From Ferrimicrobium sp. (GTDB lineage Bacteria; Actinomycetota; Acidimicrobiia; Acidimicrobiales; Acidimicrobiaceae): a DNA stretch of 5,447 nucleotides. The notes beneath the pieces were generated by a model. That model was not told the origin of the DNA. It saw only the letters and a list, made by a program, of their open reading frames with translations, and searched no databases. Location of the stretch: NCBI GenBank assembly GCA_027365375.1, contig DAHXNM010000373.1, positions 1-5,447 of the forward strand, written 5' to 3'. Positions 1-5,101 of this stretch are shown here, one piece after another. A program made the translations under genes and the position numbers. Position 1 is the first letter of the stretch, and each line of letters begins with the position of its first letter.

Positions 1-1096
1 CAGACTTGCACTCGAAGACGCTGACGCCGTCATCACGAGTGGTGGGCTAGGGCCTACCCAGGACGATATCACCAGAGAGGCGATCGCCGAGGTGTCCGGG
101 CGACGGTTGCGCGAGGACCCTCGTGTTCGTGCGCTAATCGAGGAGTTGTTCACCGCCAGAGGGCGTCCGATGTCGGCTAATAACTACCGGCAGGCGATGG
201 TTCCAGAGGGTGCAACCATCATAGAGCAGCGCAAAGGCACGGCGCCTGGTTTGATCGTTCCTGTAGGGGACAAGGTTGTCTTTGCCCTCCCCGGGGTTCC
301 ATATGAGCTCGATGATATGCTCGCTAACGAGGTGCTAGCTGAGTTGCGGCTTCGGCGCAGCGAAACTACCGTTATCCGATCGCGAGTACTTCGAACCTGG
401 GGGTTGGGAGAGTCACGTCTCGCTGAGTTGATGGCGCCGCGTTTCGATGAGCTCGAAGGCTCAAACGTGACCATTGCTTTTCTCGCGTCTGGAATCGAAG
501 GCGTGAAGGTTCGATTTACCGTCGGCACCGCAAGCGAGGCAGAAGCTCTTGATCTGCTCGATCGCGAGGAGGAGCGTGCCAGGCAACTCCTTGGTGACTA
601 CGTTTTTGGGGTCGACGAGGATACTCTTGAGTCGGTCGTCGCTCGACTAGCGATCGCCGAGCATGTCACTATTGCTGCTGCTGAATCGCTTACTGGAGGG
701 ATGGTGGCCTCCCAGCTCGTGCGCGTTCCGGGGGCTTCTGAGTGGTTCCGTGGCGGCGTGGTGAGTTACGCCACAGCCGTCAAGGAGCAGTTGCTCGGTG
801 TGACGGCGGCATCGGTGGTGTCTGAGGATGCTGCACGGATGATGGCTGAGGGGGCGGCACGGCTGATCGGTAGTGATATTGGTATCGCGACCACCGGAGT
901 GGCTGGTCCTGAGATGCTTGAGGACCAGGCTGTTGGTACGGTTTGGTTTGGAATGAGCTATCGGGGGCGATCGGGGGCACGAAAGGTCCAGCTACTCGGA
1001 GATCGTGAGAGGATACGGACCTATGCGACGGCTACCGCGCTCGACTTGGTGCGACTTACGTTGAGTGGCTCTGGACGTGGTTTTACCCTTCTCTAA
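1..1096 (+). CDS. cinA: CinA-like protein with C-terminal nicotinamide-nucleotide amidase domain (5' partial)
   Basis: The reading frame is open from the window edge (first full codon at base 2) to TAA at 1094–1096, giving 364 residues. The usual family length of about 410–430 means roughly 55–60 N-terminal residues are missing. The GTG at 92 is not the start, because the conserved MoaB/MogA-like signature SGGLGPTQDDIT lies upstream of it at 38–73. The order is MoaB-like domain (with ALPGVPYEL), a middle domain (LRTWGLGES), and the C-terminal CinA/PncC domain. The PncC domain shows AAAESLTGG (putative catalytic Ser about residue 229 of the fragment), VVSYATAVK and ATTGVAGP. PncC-type domains deamidate NMN to nicotinate mononucleotide in pyridine nucleotide salvage; some CinA proteins also have ADP-ribose pyrophosphatase activity in the N-terminal domain. 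The glycine-rich GG after GP in many homologues is replaced by an equally long MLEDQ segment, which does not look disabling. It lies 154 bp upstream of recA on the same strand, the classic cinA–recA order. Family assignment is firm; biochemical activity is inferred. Confidence 0.96.
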   Translation, partial: RLALEDADAVITSGGLGPTQDDITREAIAEVSGRRLREDPRVRALIEELFTARGRPMSANNYRQAMVPEGATIIEQRKGTAPGLIVPVGDKVVFALPGVPYELDDMLANEVLAELRLRRSETTVIRSRVLRTWGLGESRLAELMAPRFDELEGSNVTIAFLASGIEGVKVRFTVGTASEAEALDLLDREEERARQLLGDYVFGVDEDTLESVVARLAIAEHVTIAAAESLTGGMVASQLVRVPGASEWFRGGVVSYATAVKEQLLGVTAASVVSEDAARMMAEGAARLIGSDIGIATTGVAGPEMLEDQAVGTVWFGMSYRGRSGARKVQLLGDRERIRTYATATALDLVRLTLSGSGRGFTLL

Positions 1097-1200
1097 GCTG
1101 ACGAGGCCATCGCTTGCTTGGAGGCTGATGGCGAGGCAAGTCAAGCTCAGCCAGTTGCCTCAGCGGGTTGCGCGAGAATATATGCGATCAAATGTACTAG

Positions 1201-1223
1201 TTGTCAGAGCGTCGATCTAGTCT
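1201..1223 (+). promoter_or_regulatory. PafBC-type (RecA-NDp) DNA-damage promoter of recA
   Basis: The sequence reads TTGTCA (1201–1206), GAG, eight bases, then TAGTCT (1218–1223). This fits the mycobacterial RecA-NDp consensus tTGTCRgtg-N8-TAnnnT in every strongly conserved position and in the exact 11-base spacing. That motif is bound by the WYL-domain activator PafBC, which drives LexA-independent DNA damage genes in Actinobacteria. Transcription would begin near 1230, leaving an untranslated leader of about 20 nt that contains the recA ribosome binding site. I found no clear actinobacterial SOS box (GAAC-N4-GTTC type) between 1097 and 1250. Confidence 0.7.
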
Positions 1224-1250
1224 ATGGATAAGCGTTGACGAGGAGGAACT

Positions 1251-2303
1251 GTGGAACGGGATAAGGCACTTGATATAGCGATAGCCCAGATTGAGAAGCA
1301 ATTTGGCAAGGGTTCGATCATGCGGATGGGCGAGGCTCCGCAGATGGCGATAGAGTCGGTCTCGACTGGGGCCATGGCTCTCGACCTTGCGCTCGGTGTT
1401 GGGGGTCTTCCACGTGGACGAGTTGTGGAGATTTTTGGTCCAGAGAGTTCAGGCAAATCGACTCTTGCCTTGCATGTGGTAGCGGAGGCACAGCGCATCG
1501 GCGGCAACTGCGCCTACATCGATGCCGAGCATGCTCTCGACCCGGTCTACGCCCAGGCGATAGGTGTCGATATAGATGGTCTCTTGATCTCCCAACCTGA
1601 CTATGGAGAGCAGGCGCTTGAGATCTGTGATGTTCTCATCAGGTCAGGTTCAATCGATGTCGTCGTCATAGATTCGGTCGCTGCACTCACGCCGCGCGCG
1701 GAGATCGAGGGCGACATCGGAGATGCACACGTGGGGCTGCAGGCACGTCTCATGTCGCAGGCGATGCGCCGTCTCACCGCTAATTTGAATCACACCAACA
1801 CGCTCGCAATCTTTATCAATCAGTTGCGCGAGAAGATCGGTGTGATGTATGGCTCTCCAGAGGTGACTCCGGGTGGTCGTGCACTCAAGTTCTACTCATC
1901 GGTTCGACTCGATATCCGTAAAGTGGAGATCATCAAGGACGGTACCGAGATGGTTGGTTCGCGAACACGGGTCAAGGTTGTGAAGAACAAGTGCGCACCG
2001 CCATTCAGACAGGCGGAGTTCGATATCATGTACGGTCAAGGTATCTCGCGTGAAGGCTCGATTCTAGACGTGGGGGTTGAGCTTGGCTTGATCAAGAAGT
2101 CGGGTTCATGGTATACCTACGAAGGTGAGCAGCTTGGCCAGGGTCGGGAGAATGTTAAGACGTTTCTCGCGGCGAATCCTCAGTTGATGGCCGAACTCGA
2201 TCAGAAGATCCGCGAAAAGGTCAGCGGCACAGTAGTCGATGGCCTAACTCATGGAATGCTGCCAGCCGATGATGAAGAGGCGTTCTCGGAGACCTCGAAC
2301 TAA
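1251..2303 (+). CDS. recA: Recombinase RecA
   Basis: RecA is the ATP-dependent strand-exchange protein of homologous recombination and the co-protease that triggers LexA cleavage. The 350-residue length is normal. The N-terminal helix with IEKQFGKGSIMR (14–25) begins the family signature. Walker A is GPESSGKST (63–71), the catalytic glutamate is Glu93 in AYIDAEHA, and Walker B is VVVID (137–141). Loop L1 lies at about 151–162 (EIEGDIGDAHVG). Loop L2 is at 190–209 (NQLREKIGVMYG then SPEVTPGG). The acidic C-terminal tail ends ADDEEAFSETSN. No intein is present. The GTG start at 1251 is chosen because AGGAGG (1241–1246) sits 4 nt upstream and the N-terminus aligns with other RecA proteins. The residue before GEQALEI is Tyr118, where many RecAs have Thr; this looks like ordinary variation. 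It is probably transcribed alone or read from cinA, with control by the PafBC-type promoter at 1201–1223. Confidence 0.99.
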   Translation: MERDKALDIAIAQIEKQFGKGSIMRMGEAPQMAIESVSTGAMALDLALGVGGLPRGRVVEIFGPESSGKSTLALHVVAEAQRIGGNCAYIDAEHALDPVYAQAIGVDIDGLLISQPDYGEQALEICDVLIRSGSIDVVVIDSVAALTPRAEIEGDIGDAHVGLQARLMSQAMRRLTANLNHTNTLAIFINQLREKIGVMYGSPEVTPGGRALKFYSSVRLDIRKVEIIKDGTEMVGSRTRVKVVKNKCAPPFRQAEFDIMYGQGISREGSILDVGVELGLIKKSGSWYTYEGEQLGQGRENVKTFLAANPQLMAELDQKIREKVSGTVVDGLTHGMLPADDEEAFSETSN

Positions 2304-2584
2304 GTCGCGGTCACCCTCCTCACGGCGTAGGTCGCTCTAGATGTAGATTTTGCGAAGTGGCAGGTTGGTCCAGTGATGCTGGACCAACCTGCCTTCATCA
2401 TGTCTTGGCGATCCCGGACACGCCGTTCGCTGGCGGTCATCGCAGTGCAAGTCTGGTGTTCGCTTTCGTGCAGGTTGAGATGACCCTCGACATTCTGCTC
2501 ATGGTACTGGAAACTGGGGTGAGAGCGGCGTCAAGATGACCTTGGGAAAATGTGTCTACGGTCAAATCAAATTCCCGTGGCTGC
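2304..2584. other. Non-coding gap after recA, no recX visible
   Basis: Apart from the hairpin at 2359–2393 I see no gene here. The longest open frame (2357–2539, plus) starts inside the hairpin, has no ribosome binding site and resembles no family I know. The minus-strand frame 2437–2622 is equally uninformative. recX, which often directly follows recA in Actinobacteria, is not recognisable intact or as a remnant in any frame. Confidence 0.6.
2359..2393 (+). terminator. Perfect 15-bp hairpin downstream of recA, probable terminator
   Basis: Arms GGCAGGTTGGTCCAG (2359–2373) and CTGGACCAACCTGCC (2379–2393) are perfectly complementary around a 5-base loop TGATG. It begins 55 bp after the recA stop. 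The following bases (TTCATCATGTCTT) are only partly T-rich, so it is a weak match to a classical intrinsic terminator. It may still end or stabilise the recA transcript, and could act in either direction between recA and the TA remnant. Confidence 0.6.
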
Positions 2585-2612
2585 CTGTAATACAGTAAAG
2601 CAGTATTACTGC
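2585..2612. promoter_or_regulatory. Twin palindromes upstream of antitoxin, candidate TA operator
   Basis: Two perfect odd-length palindromes lie side by side: CTGTA-A-TACAG (2585–2595) and GCAGTA-T-TACTGC (2600–2612). Their centres are 16 bp apart, and both share the core GTA-n-TAC. They end 12 bp before the GTG of the AbrB-like antitoxin remnant at 2625. Type II TA antitoxins usually repress their own promoter through such sites, so an autoregulatory operator is the likely origin. TAATAC (2588–2593) or TATTAC (2604–2609) could be the overlapping -10 element, but I see no convincing -35. The assignment is an inference from symmetry and position. Confidence 0.5.
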
Positions 2613-2624
2613 TAAGTTCCAATC

Positions 2625-2920
2625 GTGGCTAAGACACCAACCTTCGTCACGGTGCGGAGCCGTGGTCTCATCGCTATTGCAGTCTCGATCCGACGTCACT
2701 TCGGCTTGGACGAGCCTGGAGTGCAGGTCGAGGTGACTGCCGCGCGAGGACGAGACTGTCCTTCGCCCACACGTTACGGTGCCGCCGGATCATGCGTGGT
2801 TCTGGACCGAGCGTTGGCAGCAGATGGAGCGCGAGGCGGAAGGTGATATCGCTGTTGGACGAGTCGCGGCCACCGAGGACGTTCACGAACTTCTCTCCGA
2901 TCTTGACTGGCGAGGTTTGA
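2625..2920 (+). pseudogene. Frameshifted AbrB/MazE-type (SpoVT-AbrB domain) antitoxin remnant
   Basis: The first half is read from GTG at 2625 in one frame and begins MAKTPTFVTVRSRGL, followed by IRRHFGLDEPG and VQVEVT, the pattern of a SpoVT/AbrB-fold DNA-binding antitoxin. The protein then continues in the next frame from about 2740: REDETVLRPHVTVPPDHAW, then FWTERWQQMEREAEGDI, and ELLSDLD, which is the usual second half of this actinobacterial antitoxin family. A frameshift (one extra base, or two missing) therefore lies near 2739–2745. The normal Leu-Pro of the AbrB loop is Ile-Ala here. There is no good Shine-Dalgarno before the GTG. If the C at 2907 is an insertion, the ancestral frame would end SDLDGEV-stop at 2918–2920, overlapping the toxin start. 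As it stands the second frame runs on without homology to a stop at 3058–3060. In life it would have neutralised the adjacent toxin and repressed the operon. Family recognition is strong; the exact lesions are inferred. Confidence 0.8.
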
Positions 2921-3227
2921 GCGAACTGAACTGTTCAAGGCCGACCACCGACGGCTATCCGAGTACGAGGGTGAGATGTTTAGCCAAATCTCCAATGCTG
3001 GGTGTGATCGCGTTATTGCGACTCGTGAACCATCATCATGACCAGCCAGCCTGCGGGTGAATGGAGTCGTCAACGCAGCTGGAATCTTCGAAGTGAGTTG
3101 GAGTTTCAGTAGTACCGACGGTCGAGCCACTTGGTAGTGGACAACTGTTATTACCACTGATGGAGTGTCAGTACTGGTGGTGTGCTGGAGTCGGCTCGCT
3201 GGTCACAAGAGTTTTTCAGAGCCATGA
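2907..3227 (+). pseudogene. RelE-like type II toxin remnant with two in-frame stops
   Basis: A single frame from 2907 to TGA at 3225–3227 spans 106 sense or stop codons, the usual length of this RelE-like toxin family. Recognisable stretches are ARFERTELFKADHRRLS near the N-terminus, AGCDRV, then PASLRVNGVVNAAGIFEVSW, SFSSTDGRATW, and a C-terminus ending GHKSFSEP, all in the family order. Two codons are now stops: TGA at 3039–3041, where the family has Trp before PASLRV (TGG to TGA), and TAG at 3135–3137, where it has Glu in the WEW motif (GAG to TAG). The start codon position holds CTG, and no ribosome binding site is present. Members of the RelE family are ribosome-dependent mRNA endonucleases or related toxins; this copy cannot be functional. 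It follows the antitoxin remnant in the normal antitoxin–toxin order, so the pair is a dead operon. Recognition rests on remembered family sequence, not a search. Confidence 0.78.
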
Positions 3228-3419
3228 TTGGTTGAAAGGGCTGTCCAGTAGGATGCGCACGGTATTTCCAATGTGCAGCCGGTTATGTTGGCCCTCCGAT
3301 GCGGGCTTATTTTTGGACGCGTGAAGAAAGCCCGGCTTTCTTGGTCGCTGTTGACGCTATTAGCTGCTGGTTTGGTCTGAAGCCGGACGAATCTCTCTGC
3401 GTTGACAGGAGGAGATTGT
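3228..3419 (+). other. miaB leader region with competing inverted repeats
   Basis: No gene is supported here. Four complementary segments overlap: GCCC (3291–3294), CGGGCTT (3302–3308), AAGCCCG (3328–3334) and GGCTTTCTT (3334–3342). Segment 1 can pair with 2, segment 2 with 3 (7 bp), and segment 3 with 4 (AAGAAAGCC/GGCTTTCTT around one base, 3324–3342), but not all at once. TTATTTTT (3307–3314) directly follows the 1:2 hairpin, giving a weak terminator-like element. TTGACA at 3402–3407 matches a -35 box but has no good -10 at the right spacing. A miaB promoter probably lies in this interval, though I cannot place it. Confidence 0.4.
3407..3414 (+). promoter_or_regulatory. Strong Shine-Dalgarno serving the leader ORF before miaB
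   Basis: AGGAGGAG is the best ribosome binding site in the window. The GTG at 3420 lies 7 nt after AGGAGG, an ideal spacing, whereas the miaB ATG is about 80 nt away with no Shine-Dalgarno of its own. The site therefore argues for translation of the small ORF 3420–3497. The only in-frame alternative for miaB is TTG at 3416, which is only 3 nt from AGGAGG. Confidence 0.6.
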
Positions 3420-3497
3420 GTGAGTGGTGTGCGTGTTCTGGTGCGCCTGGCTTCTCCGCGACAGATCGCTGGCCCACTAGACTTCTCGATCAGATGA
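3420..3497 (+). CDS. Putative 25-residue leader peptide overlapping the miaB start
   Basis: This GTG-started frame encodes MSGVRVLVRLASPRQ followed by IAGPLDFSIR and a TGA at 3495–3497. It has the ideal ribosome binding site AGGAGGAG at 3407–3414. Its stop overlaps the miaB ATG as ATGA (3494–3497), the standard arrangement for translational coupling. miaB has no visible Shine-Dalgarno, so ribosomes ending here could reinitiate on miaB. I do not recognise the peptide; it does not look like a RecX C-terminus. It has no membrane segment or cysteine. It may be a true small protein, a translated leader whose only role is to deliver ribosomes to miaB, or the worn-down end of a former upstream gene, since the same frame is open back to 3381. 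Conservation in relatives would decide. Confidence 0.4.
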   Translation: MSGVRVLVRLASPRQIAGPLDFSIR

Positions 3498-4909
3498 AGA
3501 GTTTTTACGTCAAAACATTTGGCTGCCAGATGAATGAGAACGACTCCGAACGGATTGTGACGATTCTGAGGCGTCAGGGCATGACTCCTGCCGTCTCTGA
3601 GGAGGTTGCGGATGTGGTCGTGTTCAACACCTGCACCATACGAGAGAATGCTGACAACCGTTTTTTCGGACAGGTCAACAAGTTGCGTGAGCGTAGAGCC
3701 GTCGATCCGGGGATGCGCATCGTGGTTGCTGGATGCCTAGCACAGGGCGAGCAAGCAGCGATCTTTAAACGGGCGCCTCATGTCGATGTGGTGGTGGGAA
3801 CTCACGCGCTTGGATCGATTGCACAACTCCTTGAGCGCAGTGACGAGGAACGTCATGTGATCGACGTAACCGAGGCTAGCGACGGGTTGGATCCGTTGGC
3901 TGATCTCGCGGCTGAGCCAACCGATGGCCATAAGGCTTGGGTCACAATCCAGACCGGATGCGACAACAACTGTGCTTTTTGTATCGTCCCGCAGGTGCGC
4001 GGTGGAGAGGTGAGTCGGCCGTTTCAGGCTGTGGTCGATGAGGTGCGAAGCTTGGCTTCTCAAGGTGTCACCGAAGTTACGTTGCTTGGTCAGAATGTGA
4101 ACTCATACGGTCGAGATCTCACCCGACGCATGCGTCGGGTGGAGGTCGAGTCTGGAGATCGCGGATTCTTGGCCGGTCAGGTCTATGTCAGTGACTCGAT
4201 TCCAAGGATTCGACCTCTCTTCGCTGACCTGCTGAGGGCTGTCGGTGCGGTCGATGGCATACGTCGTGTTCGCTTTACCTCGCCTCATCCGAAGGATATG
4301 CGCGAAGAGACCTTCCAAGCGATGGCTGAATCTCCCATGGTTTGTGAGAGCCTTCATTTTCCGCTGCAATCTGGTAGTGACCGGGTCTTGGCGGCTATGC
4401 ACCGTGGGTATCGTGGCGAACGTTTCTTCGAGAAGCTCCAGTTAGCCAGGGAGATCATCCCGGATCTTGCTGTCACGACCGATATTATTGTCGGTTTTCC
4501 CGGGGAGACCGAGGATGACTTCGAGGCGACGCTAGAGTTGGTCGCTCGTTGCGAGTTTGACTCTGCTTTTACCTTTATCTACTCTCCGCGTCCCGGTACC
4601 GAAGCTGGCGAGTGGCGGGATCGTTTTATCGCGCCAGAGATCATTGCAGAACGTTTTGAGCGACTCAAGCTTGTAACCGAACGTAGCGCGGCCGCTAAAC
4701 ATCACGCACGAATAGGCAGGATTGAAGAGGTCTTGGTCGATGGTCCATCCAAACGAGATGTTACCGTCGCCTCTGGTCGAACCCGGCAGAACAAATTGGT
4801 TCACGTTGCTGGTCTAGACGGCGATCGTTATAGAGGTGACTACGTCAATGCTCGCATCTTCGATGCTGGGTCGCATTTTCTCCATGGTGAGTTGCTGGCG
4901 CGCGATTGA
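3494..4909 (+). CDS. miaB: tRNA-2-methylthio-N6-dimethylallyladenosine synthase MiaB
   Basis: MiaB is a radical-SAM methylthiotransferase that converts i6A37 to ms2i6A37 in tRNAs reading UNN codons, using two [4Fe-4S] clusters. The 471-residue protein starts MKSFYVKTFGCQMNEND. The N-terminal MTTase domain holds cluster cysteines Cys11, Cys47 (FNTCTIREN) and Cys81 (AGCLAQ), at the usual positions. The radical-SAM motif CDNNCAFC gives Cys156, Cys160 and Cys163. Later signatures are LLGQNVNSYGRD, RVRFTSPHPKDM, LQSGSDRVLAAMHRGY and TTDIIVGFPGET. A TRAM RNA-binding domain lies at about 400–468 (RIEEVLVDG, GRTRQNKLVHV). The ATG at 3494 is preferred over upstream in-frame codons because family alignment begins there. 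The frame is open 195 bp upstream, but that stretch has no homology. Residues about 207–240 form an apparent insertion compared with most MiaBs. Translation is probably coupled to the ORF at 3420–3497. The dimethylallyltransferase gene miaA is not in the window. Confidence 0.97.
   Translation: MKSFYVKTFGCQMNENDSERIVTILRRQGMTPAVSEEVADVVVFNTCTIRENADNRFFGQVNKLRERRAVDPGMRIVVAGCLAQGEQAAIFKRAPHVDVVVGTHALGSIAQLLERSDEERHVIDVTEASDGLDPLADLAAEPTDGHKAWVTIQTGCDNNCAFCIVPQVRGGEVSRPFQAVVDEVRSLASQGVTEVTLLGQNVNSYGRDLTRRMRRVEVESGDRGFLAGQVYVSDSIPRIRPLFADLLRAVGAVDGIRRVRFTSPHPKDMREETFQAMAESPMVCESLHFPLQSGSDRVLAAMHRGYRGERFFEKLQLAREIIPDLAVTTDIIVGFPGETEDDFEATLELVARCEFDSAFTFIYSPRPGTEAGEWRDRFIAPEIIAERFERLKLVTERSAAAKHHARIGRIEEVLVDGPSKRDVTVASGRTRQNKLVHVAGLDGDRYRGDYVNARIFDAGSHFLHGELLARD
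4120..4141. repeat. 22-bp perfect palindrome inside miaB
   Basis: Arms CACCCGACGCA and TGCGTCGGGTG abut with no spacer and are exact reverse complements. Allowing one bulged G at 4142 and a G·U pair, the pairing extends by another 5 bp to 4115–4147, so the mRNA could fold a long hairpin here. It encodes the start of the MiaB insertion (about residues 208–217, rich in Arg). It may be chance coding of Arg codons, an mRNA structure or a protein-binding site. Confidence 0.75.
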
Positions 4910-5101
4910 GAGTTTGGTCGTCTGGCTAGCTCGTCATGTGGCCGATGAGTTCCTGATCGACTGGCGATAGCTGAAGCGCCACCCTGCTAGAGGGTGAGGC
5001 GATTTGCGGAGCCATCGCATCGGACAGTGGCGATCTGATCGTCGTGCGATAGCTGTGTGGTGACCTTATTGAGCTGATTGCCAGGCATGGGTCTGGGTCT
5101 G
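4910..5101. other. Convergent intergenic gap between miaB and the minus-strand sensor gene
   Basis: No gene is supported. The clearest structure is the hairpin CACCCT-GCTAG-AGGGTG (4980–4996), which can be extended through small internal loops but has no T-tract on either side; it could mark the convergent transcript ends. A short direct repeat, GGGTCTGGGTCTG, occurs near 5089–5101, and GCGATAGCTG occurs twice in the interval. The minus-strand open frames at 4926–5217 have no recognisable content. Confidence 0.4.

Noticed and set aside
1105..1152. Terminator after cinA
   Set aside because: Several short inverted repeats overlap (GCCATC/GATGGC, CTTGC/GCAAG, GGCTGA/TCAGCC), but none is long and no T-tract follows.
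1097..1250. LexA SOS box upstream of recA
   Set aside because: No GAAC-N4-GTTC-like palindrome with acceptable half-sites was found; only the PafBC-type motif is convincing.
2779..3060. Independent 93-residue plus-strand gene starting MPPDHAWFW
   Set aside because: Its first 45 or so residues are the second half of the AbrB-type antitoxin, and homology continues upstream of this start in the same frame. It is the frameshifted part of the pseudogene, not a gene.
2774..3157. 127-codon minus-strand open frame opposite the TA remnants
   Set aside because: No recognisable domain or ribosome binding site; it is antisense to sequence that clearly derives from the antitoxin and toxin on the plus strand.
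2907..3227. Functional toxin through stop-codon recoding (TGA as Trp or selenocysteine, TAG read-through)
   Set aside because: The start codon is lost and the partner antitoxin is frameshifted. No other gene in the window uses internal stops, and recA, miaB and cinA end normally, so decay is simpler.
3299..3493. In-frame 65-residue N-terminal extension of MiaB from ATG 3299
   Set aside because: The extension has no MiaB homology and no ribosome binding site at 3299. The family N-terminus (KSFYVKTFGCQMN) begins exactly at ATG 3494, and cysteine positions 11, 47 and 81 are then standard.
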